Part shown: one piece after another, positions 35,805 through 45,274 of the stretch
Layout of the letters: each line of letters begins with the position of its first letter
Position numbering within the stretch: the first letter of the stretch is position 1
NCBI RefSeq assembly: GCF_900109515.1
Contig: NZ_FOBD01000010.1
Span: forward strand, 62,001 to 126,000
Length of the DNA stretch: 64,000 bases
Direction of reading: 5' to 3'
Origin: Paenibacillus sp. OK003
GTDB lineage: Bacteria; Bacillota; Bacilli; Paenibacillales; Paenibacillaceae
Notes under the pieces: generated by a model
What the model was told of the DNA's origin: nothing
Database searches by the model: none
Seen by the model: only the letters and a program-made list of their open reading frames with translations
Position numbers and translations under genes: made by a program

Positions 35805-36689
35805 ATGACGAAAATGGCAAACAAATCAGCGTTGAATATTGTGAAAATGAAAAAATATAAGCAGGACGGCGTACCGCTTAGCATGATTACAGCTTACGAT
35901 TATCCTACAGCCCAATTGGCCGAGGAAGCAGGTATCGATTTGATTCTGGTTGGTGATTCACTGGGAAACGTGGTATTGGGTTATAACTCCACCTTGCCTG
36001 TTACGATTGACGATATGGTGTACCATACACGCTCTGTCGTACGTGGTGCGGGAAATACGTTTATCGTAGCTGATATGCCCTTTATGACGTACCATGGCAG
36101 CCTGGACGAGACGCTCAAAGGGGTTCGTCGCCTGATGCAGGAAGGTCATGCACAAGCGGTCAAGATGGAGGGCGGTCTTGAAATCGCGGATACGGTAAAA
36201 GCAGTTGTGCAAGCCGGTGTACCTGTACTTGGACATATCGGACTTACACCGCAATCCGTGAATCAAATTGGCGGTTATCGTATTCAGGGCAAGGATGCTG
36301 CAGATGCCAAACGGCTGATGGACGAAGCCAAGGCGCTTGAAGCAGCTGGAGCTTTCGGCATTGTACTCGAACTGGTTACGGAAGAAGTGGCAAGAGCGAT
36401 CTCGGAAGAACTTTCTATTCCCACGATTGGTATTGGCGCAGGTAGAGGGTGTGATGGTCAGGTACTGGTATTCCATGATGTGGTTCAGTATGCTTCCCCA
36501 TACACGCCAAAACGCTTCGTTAAATCGTATGGAGACGTAGGTACATTGATTCGCAATAGCATCGAGTCCTATGTGAAAGAAGTCAAGGATCGCTCATTCC
36601 CGGCAGAAGAACATGTATTTAACGCTGCTGATGGCGTTCTGGATCAATTGTACGGACATTGCAAAGAAAAGGTGGAGACGAACGCATGA
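35805..36689 (+). CDS. panB: 3-methyl-2-oxobutanoate hydroxymethyltransferase
   Basis: PanB makes ketopantoate from alpha-ketoisovalerate and methylene-THF. The 294-residue product has MITAYDYPTAQLAEEAGIDL, LVGDSLGNVVLGYNSTLPVT with the metal-binding Asp, VKMEGG near residue 118, and IGIGAGRGCDGQVLVFHD near residue 208. ATG 35805 follows GAGAGGAG closely; ATG 35814 is also possible. It overlaps panC by four bases. Confidence 0.95.
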   Translation: MTKMANKSALNIVKMKKYKQDGVPLSMITAYDYPTAQLAEEAGIDLILVGDSLGNVVLGYNSTLPVTIDDMVYHTRSVVRGAGNTFIVADMPFMTYHGSLDETLKGVRRLMQEGHAQAVKMEGGLEIADTVKAVVQAGVPVLGHIGLTPQSVNQIGGYRIQGKDAADAKRLMDEAKALEAAGAFGIVLELVTEEVARAISEELSIPTIGIGAGRGCDGQVLVFHDVVQYASPYTPKRFVKSYGDVGTLIRNSIESYVKEVKDRSFPAEEHVFNAADGVLDQLYGHCKEKVETNA

Positions 36690-37582
36690 AAGTGATACGG
36701 ACAATCGCAGAATTAAGACAAGAGCTTAGCTTGAAACGTCAGTCGATTCAGTCCAGAGAGTCCGTTGTAGGACTCGTGCCTACGATGGGATTTCTTCATG
36801 AAGGCCATGCAAGTTTGATGCAAGCGGCCAAACAACAGAGTGATATCGTGGTGTTGAGCATATTTGTAAACCCAATTCAATTCGGTCCGAATGAAGACTT
36901 TGACAGTTACCCTAGGGATGAAGCCAGAGATGTGGAAACTGCACGAGCAAAAGGGGTGGATATCGTATTTATTCCCTCCGTTGAAGAGATGTATCCACAG
37001 CCTACACAAACGACCGTATCGGTTTCCCTCTTAACAGATCGCTTGTGCGGAGCTTCTCGTCCAGGGCATTTTGACGGAGTGACTACGGTCGTGTCGAAGC
37101 TCTTTAACATTGTACAACCGCAGCGTGCATTTTTTGGCATGAAGGACGCACAGCAGGTAGCTGTGATCCAGCAGATGGTTAACGATTTGAACATGGCGGT
37201 TGAGATTGTGCCTTGTCCTATCGTTCGTGAAAGTGATGGCTTGGCGCTTAGTTCGCGCAACGTGTACCTCAGTTCAGAACAGCGTCAGGAAGCTCTTGTT
37301 CTGTCCAAGGCACTGCGTGAGGCACAGGAAGCTGTAGATGCAGGTACAGCGATGACAGCAGCGGATATCCGCGGTATATTGCGTCAGAACATTGAACGTT
37401 CACCCATGGCTGTGATTGATTATGCTGAAATTCAGGCGTTTCCAAGCCTGGAGCCACTTGCGGATCAGGAAAAAGTTCATGGTCGTGACGATCTGTTGAT
37501 CGCACTTGCAGTAAAATTCGGCAAAACAAGATTGATTGACAATATAAGGCTGCAAAAATCGGAGGTTCTGTCCCATGTTTAG
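36686..37582 (+). CDS. panC: pantoate-beta-alanine ligase
   Basis: PanC condenses pantoate with beta-alanine using ATP. The 298-residue product has the HxGH-like nucleotide motif [20 protein letters not shown] near residue 26, [18 protein letters not shown] near 58, and [13 protein letters not shown] with the KMSKS-like function near residue 152, plus [16 protein letters not shown]. The ATG 36686 overlaps the panB stop, and the 3' end overlaps panD by eight bases. Confidence 0.96.
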   Translation: MKVIRTIAELRQELSLKRQSIQSRESVVGLVPTMGFLHEGHASLMQAAKQQSDIVVLSIFVNPIQFGPNEDFDSYPRDEARDVETARAKGVDIVFIPSVEEMYPQPTQTTVSVSLLTDRLCGASRPGHFDGVTTVVSKLFNIVQPQRAFFGMKDAQQVAVIQQMVNDLNMAVEIVPCPIVRESDGLALSSRNVYLSSEQRQEALVLSKALREAQEAVDAGTAMTAADIRGILRQNIERSPMAVIDYAEIQAFPSLEPLADQEKVHGRDDLLIALAVKFGKTRLIDNIRLQKSEVLSHV

Positions 37583-37958
37583 AACACTAATGAAATCCAA
37601 AATTCACCGGGCAACCGTTACAGAAGCAAACCTGAACTATGTGGGTAGCATTACCATTGATGAAGATCTAATGGAAACTTCCGATCTGATGGAAAATGAG
37701 AAAGTGCAAATTGTGAATAACAACAATGGCGCACGTCTGGAAACCTATGTCATTCCAGGTCCACGTGGAAGTGGAGTAATCTGCTTGAATGGAGCAGCAG
37801 CTCGCCTTGTACAGCCTGGAGATACCGTCATTATCATTTCATATGCAATGATGTCTCAAGAAGAGGCAAATCATCACAAGCCTACCGTTGTATTTGTGGA
37901 TGGACAGAATAAACCTGTGCAAACGATGAAGCATGAAGTTCATGCGACGATTATGTAA
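37575..37958 (+). CDS. panD: aspartate 1-decarboxylase proenzyme
   Basis: PanD makes beta-alanine from aspartate with a pyruvoyl group formed by self-cleavage. The 127-residue product has the cleavage site YVGSITID with Gly24-Ser25, and the C-terminal [12 protein letters not shown] segment. It starts at ATG 37575 inside panC. The operon panB-panC-panD therefore encodes all steps to pantothenate except ketopantoate reduction. Confidence 0.97.
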   Translation: MFRTLMKSKIHRATVTEANLNYVGSITIDEDLMETSDLMENEKVQIVNNNNGARLETYVIPGPRGSGVICLNGAAARLVQPGDTVIIISYAMMSQEEANHHKPTVVFVDGQNKPVQTMKHEVHATIM

Positions 37959-38051
37959 TCGACTGGTAAGGGGAATGAAATCGACCCATTCTACAAAAAA
38001 TGAGTACAGGTCACTGCACTAATCCATTTTTTCAAGGGTGGGGATGCATCG

Positions 38052-38699
38052 ATGTTCCAGCATGTTTTCGCAGAAATGAACGACATGTTAGATGAAATTA
38101 TCAAGCGCTACCCTTCTGCTGAAGGCCTAAACAAACAGGAATTGCTGCAAAAGTGGAATTTGCTGAAGCGGATGAGTGACGGGATGATTGATGAGTGGCT
38201 GATGTTTGAAGAAAAAATGAGCCAGGTAAGGGAACGGGATCTGGATAAGCCCGCTTCCCTCGAACCTGAACAGGAAGCTGTTACCGCGCTGCCAGAACTG
38301 CACCTGGAGTGTTTCAGTCGTGGACAGGGGTATTTCAAACTGCAAATGTACCCGCAGGCGATTATGCAATTTTCCAGGGTTGTGACCGACTATCCAGAAA
38401 GTGCATTAACTCGTTTTTACCTGGCACTTGCTCATCTTAACCTGGAACAAACCGACGAAGCAGGAATACACTTGCAGTGGATCATGCATCTGAACGGTTC
38501 GCCGAGATTGAAGGGGCTGGTATGTAATGTCCTGGGCTGTATTGAGGCCAAGCTCGCAAACCCTGAAGGTGCATGTACACTATTTGCGCAGGCGCTTCAG
38601 TATGACCCGACGTTGACCGAACCGCTGTATAACATGGAAGCCTGTCGATTAAACAGCGGAAAATTGCAATATGCAAATCAGCTGACTGCCTTAAATTAA
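38052..38699 (+). CDS. TPR-repeat protein
   Basis: The 215-residue product has a helical N-terminal part (about 1-75, including LLQKWNLLKRMSDGMIDEWL) and tetratricopeptide repeats: ECFSRGQGYFKLQMYPQAIM near 95, RFYLALAHLNLEQTDEAGIH near 130, and VCNVLGCIEAKLANPEGACT near 160. It is soluble and unidentified. ATG 38052 has GGGTGGGG upstream. It sits between panD and dinG and ends in a strong terminator. Confidence 0.78.
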   Translation: MFQHVFAEMNDMLDEIIKRYPSAEGLNKQELLQKWNLLKRMSDGMIDEWLMFEEKMSQVRERDLDKPASLEPEQEAVTALPELHLECFSRGQGYFKLQMYPQAIMQFSRVVTDYPESALTRFYLALAHLNLEQTDEAGIHLQWIMHLNGSPRLKGLVCNVLGCIEAKLANPEGACTLFAQALQYDPTLTEPLYNMEACRLNSGKLQYANQLTALN

Positions 38700-38721
38700 G
38701 GGCTATTCGGCGGCATAAAGA

Positions 38722-38766
38722 CGGTGTTCCCTCCTCTGGCATAGCGGAGGGGACACCGCCTTTTTT
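38722..38766 (+). terminator. terminator before dinG
   Basis: CGGTGTTCCCTCC and GGAGGGGACACCG make a 13-bp stem with one T-G pair, followed by six T. Confidence 0.95.
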
Positions 38767-38841
38767 GTCAGTTAATTTTCAAATGCCCCTTTTTTTGCTA
38801 TGCTGTAACATAGACTGGAATGGAAGGGACCGTACATTGCA

Positions 38842-41703
38842 ATGAAATTTGCCGTATTGGATTTCGAAACAACCGGCACGCAGTCCGACGGTGAGATAAT
38901 ACAGGCCGGACTTGCCATCATAGATCATGACTACAGCATAAATCAAATATATAGTTCTTATGTGAACCCAGGTGTACCGATTCCTCCGTTTATTACGGGG
39001 TTAACCGGTATTACGGATGAAGATGTGGCGGATGCTCCCTCATTGGAAGAGATGATGATGGAGATGGTTCCGCTGCTCGACGATGTGGTTCTTGTTGGAC
39101 ACAATGTTGCTTTTGATTTTCATTTTCTTCAAAATGCACTCGATCGATGCGGTTATCTGCCGTTTACCGGACGGATTCTGGATACAATTGATTTTCTGAA
39201 GATCTCGTTCCCGTCACTGGGCTCTTATCAACTCGGTTATGTGTCTTCAGAATTCGGATTTCAGCATGACCGCCCTCATCAGGCTGACAGTGATGCTCTT
39301 GCAACAGCCTTTGTACTACTGAAGTGTCTCGATGAGCTGCGTGCATTGCCTCTGATCACGATTCAGCGCCTCAGTGACCTGTTTGCACCGGAAGACAGTG
39401 ACTTGGGTTGGTTCTTCGATGGAATGCGTTCTGAGAAGGAAGCAGAGCCGATTCAGGATCTGGATGGTCATACGTATTACCGCCAGCTTGCGCTGAACGT
39501 GAGTGACTGGACCGATATAGGTTCGCCACGTGATGAGCGGGAGGGTAATCCGCTGGAAGGCGTAAGTTTTGAGCAGTTTATGGACCAGGTTAGAGATAAC
39601 CTGAAGGAGACGCTGGACCATTATGAAGAGCGTGAGGCGCAAACTCAGATGTTCAGCAGTGTACGACAAGCTTTGGATGAAGAAAAACATCTCTTGATTG
39701 AAGCTGGAACAGGTACAGGTAAATCACTTGGTTATTTGCTGCCTGCCATCTATGAAAGTGTGAAACAGGAACAGAAAGTCATGGTCAGCACACATACCAT
39801 CAACCTGCAGGAGCAATTGAGAGAGCGGGATATTCCTATGCTGACCCAAGTGATTCCGTTCCCGTTTAAGGCAGCGGTGTTTAAAGGACGTGGGCATTAT
39901 TTGTGTCTGCGTAAGTTTGAGCACAAAATCAATAAACGTGAATTTGCTACACCTAAAGAGGATTACTTTACAGCGGCTCAGATGATTGTCTGGCTTACTC
40001 AGACGGAGACTGGAGACGACGAGGAACTTAATCTAAGCGGGCGCGGAGGAGACTTCTGGGAGACGGTACAGAGCGAGTCTGAGTCCTGTCTTGGACGTTC
40101 CTGTCCTTGGTTCCGCAAATGTTTCTATCACCGGGCCAAACATGAAGCCGGACTGTCCGATATCGTCATTACGAATCATTCGAAATTATTTACGGATGTC
40201 AAAGCAGCACATCAGCTGCTGCCGGCCTACGAAAGTCTCGTCATCGATGAAGCACATCATCTGGAGGATGTAGCAGGTAAGCATCTTGGTCTTCATATGA
40301 AATATTTTACCTTGGTTCATACATTGACCCGACTGTTTAAAGATAGCCGTAATGGCCAACTGCCGATGCTTCGTTCTCAATTGTCGGGTCATGAAAATTC
40401 GGTACAGTGGGGCTCCATGATTGATCAGATGTTCCCGCTTGCTGTTGAAGTCAAGGAGATGTGGGATCGATTAAGCGATACACTGTTCGGACTGCTGCCT
40501 GAGCGCAGCGATGCTTCTCCAGGGGAGACAGGACAATTCTCGCTTAGACTGAAGCCTTCGCAAAAACCAGCCAAATGGCAGGAATTGCAGGATGCTGAAA
40601 ACCAAATTTATGTCACCCTAGGTGATTTGATTCGTAAAGGCGACAAGCTGCTGCTTGAAGTGAAAGAAGATCAGGACGATTATCAGTCCGATAGTCTGAT
40701 TACGGATATCTCAGGTCTGCTCAAGGATTTGGCAACAATCAAGGATAACCTGCGTTTCTTCATGCGCATGGATGATGCCAATACCGTGTACTGGATGGAG
40801 GCCAGCGGCCAGTTCCGCAGTAAATCACTGCAGCTCTATGCTGTTCCTGTCGATGTCAGTGCCCAATTGAAGGATATGTTCTTTGATAAAAAGAAAAGCG
40901 TTGTGCTTACATCGGCTACGCTCTCCGTTGACAAGTCATTTCAATTCATGATTGAACAGCTGGGCTTGCAGGAGGCTGCCGAGAATAACCGTCTGTTAAC
41001 GTCCATGCTGCCGTCACCGTTCAATTATCGAGAACAGGCCCTGCTCGTCATTCCGCGTGACTTCCCAAGCGTGAAGGGCAGTGTAGGCGATGCCCACTTT
41101 GTGGATATGCTCGTACACTCGCTTGCGGAAACGGCTATTGCCACTCGCGGACGCATGATGGTGTTGTTCACCTCCTACCGCATGCTGCGCCAGGTCTATG
41201 ACCCGCTCAAGGAGGCCTTGTCTGGCAATGATATCTCTTTGCTTGGGCAAGGGGTGGACAGCGGCAGCCGTTCCAAGCTTACACGTCGGTTCCAGGATGC
41301 GAAAGCAACGGTGCTTCTTGGCACAAGCAGCTTCTGGGAAGGGGTGGACATTCCTGGAGAGGCACTGACCTGTCTTGCAATTGTCAGATTGCCATTCCAG
41401 CCTCCGAATCATCCATTAGTCGAAGCGAAGAGTGAGCTTTTGCAGCAGCAGAAAAAAAATCCGTTTATGAAGCTGTCCGTGCCACAAGCCGTCATCCGCT
41501 TCAAACAGGGATTTGGCAGACTGGTTCGTACAGGCAAAGACAGAGGCATTGTGATTGTATACGATACACGCGTTATTGAAGCGTATTATGGCAAGTACTT
41601 TTTATATTCATTACCTGGTCCCAAAATGGAGCACATGCTCACCGAGCAGATGGTTCCACGTATTTCGGAATGGCTCGAGAGACCGACCGAAGAGCAACAA
41701 TAA
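38842..41703 (+). CDS. dinG: DinG: exonuclease-helicase fusion
   Basis: The 953-residue product joins an N-terminal DEDDh 3'-5' exonuclease (DFETTG at residues 7-12, HNVAFDFHF near 93, HQADSDALAT near 146) to an XPD-like helicase: Walker A AGTGTGKS with Lys294, DEAH at 469-472, and the C-terminal FKQGFGRLVRTGKDRG. Four cysteines, C355, C416, C421 and C427, lie between Walker A and DEAH, with the last three spaced 5 and 6 residues as in the E. coli 4Fe-4S DinG. So the iron-sulfur cluster is probably present, unlike the cluster-less staphylococcal form. It has its own start region after the terminator at 38766. Confidence 0.95.
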   Translation: MKFAVLDFETTGTQSDGEIIQAGLAIIDHDYSINQIYSSYVNPGVPIPPFITGLTGITDEDVADAPSLEEMMMEMVPLLDDVVLVGHNVAFDFHFLQNALDRCGYLPFTGRILDTIDFLKISFPSLGSYQLGYVSSEFGFQHDRPHQADSDALATAFVLLKCLDELRALPLITIQRLSDLFAPEDSDLGWFFDGMRSEKEAEPIQDLDGHTYYRQLALNVSDWTDIGSPRDEREGNPLEGVSFEQFMDQVRDNLKETLDHYEEREAQTQMFSSVRQALDEEKHLLIEAGTGTGKSLGYLLPAIYESVKQEQKVMVSTHTINLQEQLRERDIPMLTQVIPFPFKAAVFKGRGHYLCLRKFEHKINKREFATPKEDYFTAAQMIVWLTQTETGDDEELNLSGRGGDFWETVQSESESCLGRSCPWFRKCFYHRAKHEAGLSDIVITNHSKLFTDVKAAHQLLPAYESLVIDEAHHLEDVAGKHLGLHMKYFTLVHTLTRLFKDSRNGQLPMLRSQLSGHENSVQWGSMIDQMFPLAVEVKEMWDRLSDTLFGLLPERSDASPGETGQFSLRLKPSQKPAKWQELQDAENQIYVTLGDLIRKGDKLLLEVKEDQDDYQSDSLITDISGLLKDLATIKDNLRFFMRMDDANTVYWMEASGQFRSKSLQLYAVPVDVSAQLKDMFFDKKKSVVLTSATLSVDKSFQFMIEQLGLQEAAENNRLLTSMLPSPFNYREQALLVIPRDFPSVKGSVGDAHFVDMLVHSLAETAIATRGRMMVLFTSYRMLRQVYDPLKEALSGNDISLLGQGVDSGSRSKLTRRFQDAKATVLLGTSSFWEGVDIPGEALTCLAIVRLPFQPPNHPLVEAKSELLQQQKKNPFMKLSVPQAVIRFKQGFGRLVRTGKDRGIVIVYDTRVIEAYYGKYFLYSLPGPKMEHMLTEQMVPRISEWLERPTEEQQ

Positions 41704-41830
41704 CAGATACGCTCTGTAGCTTCCGTTATTGCATGACGCCACTGATTGGCAGTAAAATTGAGTAATATCATTTATTCGTTATATGGATATACGAGTAAAG
41801 CAATTAAAGCAATTATCCATTTATAACAAG

Positions 41831-41883
41831 GAGCATCCTGTTTAATTCAGTAAGCATTTTGCATCGTTTTAGACAGGGTGCTC
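41831..41883 (+). terminator. hairpin between dinG and rex
   Basis: GAGCATCCTGT and ACAGGGTGCTC form an 11-bp stem (one T-G pair) around a 31-base loop. The tail ATCTTTC is T-poor, so termination is uncertain. Confidence 0.45.
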
Positions 41884-41927
41884 ATCTTTCATCTATCTAT
41901 CGTGGCCTTGGTAAGGGGGAGCAATGA

Positions 41928-42581
41928 ATGAAATCAGATAAAATTTCGGAAGCCGTGGTGCGTAGATTGCCTGTTTACTTGCGTTATTTGAATGAACTGC
42001 ATCAGCGCGAAGTCAATACGGTTTCTTCACAAGAACTTGGACTGAGGTTGGATTTGAATCCGGCGCAGATTCGTAAAGACCTGGCTTACTTTGGAGACTT
42101 TGGTCGTAAAGGGATCGGGTATGACGTTTCATATCTCATCGAGAAAATTCGCCATATTCTAAAAATAGACCAGCAGATCAATGTGGCTCTTGTGGGAGCA
42201 GGTAATTTGGGACAAGCTTTATCCAATTACAATGCTTACCTCAAAGACAACATGAAGATTGTCGCTATATTTGATGCCTACGGTCCGAAGATTGGGAGTC
42301 AAATCAACAGTCTGACGGTGCAGCCGATGAATGAATTAACGGATTCGGTCAAAAAAGATAACATTCGCATTGGTATTATCACGGTTCCGGATACGGAAGC
42401 CCAAAATGTTGCGGATCAACTGATTGAGTCGGGAATTGAAGCAATTCTTAACTTTGCGCCAACGATCCTGAAGACCCCGCCGCATATTCGCATTCATCAT
42501 GCTGATTTTACGACGGATCTGCTTAGCTTGGCTTATTACTTGGAGAATGGAAAGGACGACGAGGAAGATGACGACAAATAG
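41928..42581 (+). CDS. rex: redox-sensing transcriptional repressor Rex
   Basis: Rex senses the NADH/NAD ratio and represses fermentation and respiration genes. The 217-residue product has an N-terminal winged helix (about 8-75, VSSQELGLRLDLNPAQIRKD) and a Rossmann domain with VALVGAGNLGQAL near residue 88. The tail is very acidic (GKDDEEDDDK). ATG 41928 has an AAGGGGGAG site. Its end overlaps the deaminase gene by 14 bases. The target genes hbd and ackA nearby would fit a fermentative role, but no Rex site was identified. Confidence 0.96.
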   Translation: MKSDKISEAVVRRLPVYLRYLNELHQREVNTVSSQELGLRLDLNPAQIRKDLAYFGDFGRKGIGYDVSYLIEKIRHILKIDQQINVALVGAGNLGQALSNYNAYLKDNMKIVAIFDAYGPKIGSQINSLTVQPMNELTDSVKKDNIRIGIITVPDTEAQNVADQLIESGIEAILNFAPTILKTPPHIRIHHADFTTDLLSLAYYLENGKDDEEDDDK

Positions 42582-43872
42582 ATGGGTAATTCACAACGGC
42601 AAATTTGCGGTGAGTGAAGGCGCCAATTGGAACGTGGTTCAAGGCTTTATGGTTGTTGAGAATGACAAGATTGTGCATATTGGTGAGACATTGCCGGAAG
42701 GAGACGAAAGTCTGACAAAGGTGGACGGAAAAGGACTGTTCTTCTTGCCGGGTCTGATCAATACGCATGGTCACGCTGCTATGTCGCTTCTGAGAGGCCA
42801 TGGAGACGATCTGGCGTTACAAGTATGGTTGCAGGAGAAAATGTGGCCCATGGAAGCCAAAATGACGTCTGAGGACGTATATTGGGGCACATCCCTATCC
42901 GTGCTTGAAATGTTGAAAGGCGGAACAACAGCTTTCCTGGATATGTATGATCATATGGATCAGGTGGCGAAAGTGGTGGAACAATCCGGCGTTCGGGCTG
43001 CGCTGGCACGTGGGGTAATCGGACTTTGCTCAGAAGAAGAACAGCTGCGCAAGCTCGAAGAGTCCGCAGCATTTGCTCGTCAATGGAATGGACAGGCAGA
43101 CGGAAGAATTACAACCGTAATCTCTCCACACGCCCCTTACACTTGCCCTCCGGATTACATAGAGAAGCTGGTACAGGTTGCTCATGACCTGAATCTGCCT
43201 TTGCATACGCATATGTCTGAAACGCTTCGCGAAGTGGAGCAGAACGTGGCTGATTACGGACTGCGTCCGGTTGCCCATCTGGAGAAACTAGGATTTTTCT
43301 CCCGTCCATCTCTGGTTGCACATGCGGTACATCTGAATGATGAAGAGATCGAGATTCTCGCAAAGCATGATGTAGCAGTGTCCCACAATCCAGGCAGTAA
43401 CCTGAAATTGGCTTCGGGTGTTGCACGTGTGCCTGATCTGTTGAAAGCTGGCGTAACCGTGTCCCTGGGAACAGACGGACCAGCAAGTAACAACAATCTT
43501 GACATGTTTGAAGAAATGAGACTGGCTGCCTTGATTCACAAAGGGGTGTCCGGTGACCCTACTGCAGTGCCGGCAGGGGAAGCACTTCTGCTTGGAACTT
43601 CATATGGGGCCAAATCTATATTCCTGAACAATACAGGCGCTCTGCAAGTTGGCATGAAGGCTGACTTCATCGCGTTGAACATCGAGCAGGCCCATTTCTA
43701 TCCGCATACAGATCTGATTTCCCATACGGTCTACTCGGCATCAGCCAAAGATGTGGAGCATGTGTGGGTGGATGGTAAACAGGTGGTTAAACATGGCGAA
43801 TGTCTTACGATGGATGAAGAGCGCATTCTGCGTGAGTCTCAGCTGGCATTTGACAGTTTGCTGGCCCGTTAA
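42568..43872 (+). CDS. mtaD: 5-methylthioadenosine/S-adenosylhomocysteine deaminase
   Basis: This 434-residue amidohydrolase deaminates MTA or SAH. The metal-binding motif GLINTHGHAAMSLLRG is near residue 62, HAPYTCPP near 189, HTHMSET near 213 and SLGTDGPASNNNLDMFEEMR near 305. Family members have been annotated as N-ethylammeline chlorohydrolases, but the SNNNLD signature fits MTA/SAH deaminase. The ATG 42568 lies inside rex. It relates functionally to the mtn genes 11 kb away. Confidence 0.88.
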   Translation: MTTNRWVIHNGKFAVSEGANWNVVQGFMVVENDKIVHIGETLPEGDESLTKVDGKGLFFLPGLINTHGHAAMSLLRGHGDDLALQVWLQEKMWPMEAKMTSEDVYWGTSLSVLEMLKGGTTAFLDMYDHMDQVAKVVEQSGVRAALARGVIGLCSEEEQLRKLEESAAFARQWNGQADGRITTVISPHAPYTCPPDYIEKLVQVAHDLNLPLHTHMSETLREVEQNVADYGLRPVAHLEKLGFFSRPSLVAHAVHLNDEEIEILAKHDVAVSHNPGSNLKLASGVARVPDLLKAGVTVSLGTDGPASNNNLDMFEEMRLAALIHKGVSGDPTAVPAGEALLLGTSYGAKSIFLNNTGALQVGMKADFIALNIEQAHFYPHTDLISHTVYSASAKDVEHVWVDGKQVVKHGECLTMDEERILRESQLAFDSLLAR

Positions 43873-43913
43873 TTACAAGGACAGCAGCGTCATAGGGAAA
43901 GGAAGTTCGGCTT

Positions 43914-44444
43914 TTGAAGAAAAAAAAGAAGTGGATATGGATTTCGCTGCTGCTCCTGGTTCTGATTCTGTTTGGACTTCAGAGTTATTATGCCTATGTT
44001 ACCCAGGATCAGCGCAAGGAAGAGGCGTTGGCCATACAGGCGGCCCAGGAACAGCTGGGGATCACGTCCCACGAAGAGCTGCGTAAGTATGTATGGGGAC
44101 AGAAAGACGGCGGAGACAACATCTACTGGACCCTGATCGGCAAAAATAAGGATAACCAGGATGTCATGGTGTGGATCAAGTTTGACGAGAATAACAAACC
44201 TGTGACGGGAGCCAATGCGGTGCACAGTGAACTGTTGAAGAACGGCATGTCTGAAGCCCAGATTCGAAATCGGTTCAGCTCTGAAGTTCCCGGTGGAGAG
44301 ATCAAACGAATCATGCCAGGTGTTGTGAATGGAATCTATGTATGGCAAGTGTATTACAATGATGATACTCACAACTATTATCGGTTTTACCGCTTCAGTA
44401 ACGGGGAACAGGTGGATCTGGTCTATACGATCCCAAATAGCTAG
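43914..44444 (+). CDS. ypmB: YpmB-like membrane-anchored protein
   Basis: The 176-residue product has a basic N-terminus and one transmembrane helix (about 7-25), then an extracytoplasmic PepSY-like/DUF5590 region with WGQKDGGDNIYWTLIG and VWQVYYNDDTHNYYRFYRF. It corresponds to YpmB, which precedes asnS in Bacillus. The start is TTG 43914 after GGGAAAGGAAG. Function is unknown. Bacillus has aspB next, but here a protease pair follows. Confidence 0.8.
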   Translation: MKKKKKWIWISLLLLVLILFGLQSYYAYVTQDQRKEEALAIQAAQEQLGITSHEELRKYVWGQKDGGDNIYWTLIGKNKDNQDVMVWIKFDENNKPVTGANAVHSELLKNGMSEAQIRNRFSSEVPGGEIKRIMPGVVNGIYVWQVYYNDDTHNYYRFYRFSNGEQVDLVYTIPNS

Positions 44445-44480
44445 AATTAGCATAAATACTATCGTCCAAAAGAATACATT

Positions 44481-44523
44481 AAAGAACCGGCAGACGGAAA
44501 CCCGACTGGTCCGGTTCTTTGGC
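44481..44523 (+). terminator. terminator after ypmB
   Basis: AAAGAACCGG and CCGGTTCTTT form a perfect 10-bp stem around a 20-base loop. The T-run is short and inside the stem. Confidence 0.65.
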
Positions 44524-44585
44524 GTACTTTGTTGATCATTTTGGATTTGAATAGTTAAAATTAATAATTTATTCATATTTTCGCC

Positions 44586-44615
44586 TTAGATATTGTATAT
44601 ACGATGTGATATACT
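44586..44615 (+). promoter_or_regulatory. candidate promoter for the protease pair
   Basis: TGATATACT (44607-44615) is an extended -10, with a weak TTAGAT 18 bases before. Two small hairpins (ATGTAT/ATACAT near 44620 and CCTGT/ACAGG near 44652) lie in the leader. Confidence 0.4.
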
Positions 44616-44746
44616 CAAATATGTATTCAAGGATACATCATACACAAATAAATCCTGTTAGGCACATCACAGGACATTACGTACACATATTCATATTCTT
44701 GCCTACAAGCTATAGGATGGGCCAAAATTTAGGAGGGGTAACTCAC

Positions 44747-45274
44747 TTGAAGATAAAAGTATTGCCTATTGCTCTGACTGCCGTCATTTCAGCCGTTGTG
44801 TTGTTTGGAGGTTGGTTTGTGTATCGTCATGTGGCTGTGCAAAGCCCAATTGAAAAGATGGTTACCCAGTACGATGGAGTCAATGATGTTCAATTAACTA
44901 TTAACCGCAATGATGTACAATTGAAACTCGATCTGCAGCCGGATGTTGATCTGGGCAGGTTGGTACAATATATTCACAAAGAAGGACAGACCTTGATTGG
45001 CACTCGTTCGTTGAAGCTGGATGTTGTGGATCATTCCAACGAAGCGTTAGAGAGCTGGTGGGGGAGCGCGATGTTTACCGTAGCTCAAGCGATGGAGAAC
45101 AAGCAATACACCGAGATTACACCAACTTTATCTAAAATGGCTACAAATGGAATCAAGGTAAATACAGCCATGGATGACAATAATGTATATGTCAGTCTCA
45201 GAGATGGAGATGCCAGCAAGTTTATTATTTTGCCGCGTGTGCCCGGTCAGATAGGAGTGTGGCCTAATGCCTAA
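44747..45274 (+). CDS. membrane-anchored partner of FtsH-like protease
   Basis: The 175-residue product starts with one hydrophobic helix (about 5-24) and continues as a mixed alpha/beta extracytoplasmic domain with VQLTINRNDVQLKLDLQPD and VYVSLRDGDASKFIILPR. I do not recognise the domain. TTG 44747 has a perfect AGGAGGGG at 44731; the frame extends upstream without a ribosome site. It overlaps the FtsH-like gene by eight bases. Because that protease has almost no outside loop, I suspect this protein supplies one, but that is inference. Confidence 0.75.
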   Translation: MKIKVLPIALTAVISAVVLFGGWFVYRHVAVQSPIEKMVTQYDGVNDVQLTINRNDVQLKLDLQPDVDLGRLVQYIHKEGQTLIGTRSLKLDVVDHSNEALESWWGSAMFTVAQAMENKQYTEITPTLSKMATNGIKVNTAMDDNNVYVSLRDGDASKFIILPRVPGQIGVWPNA

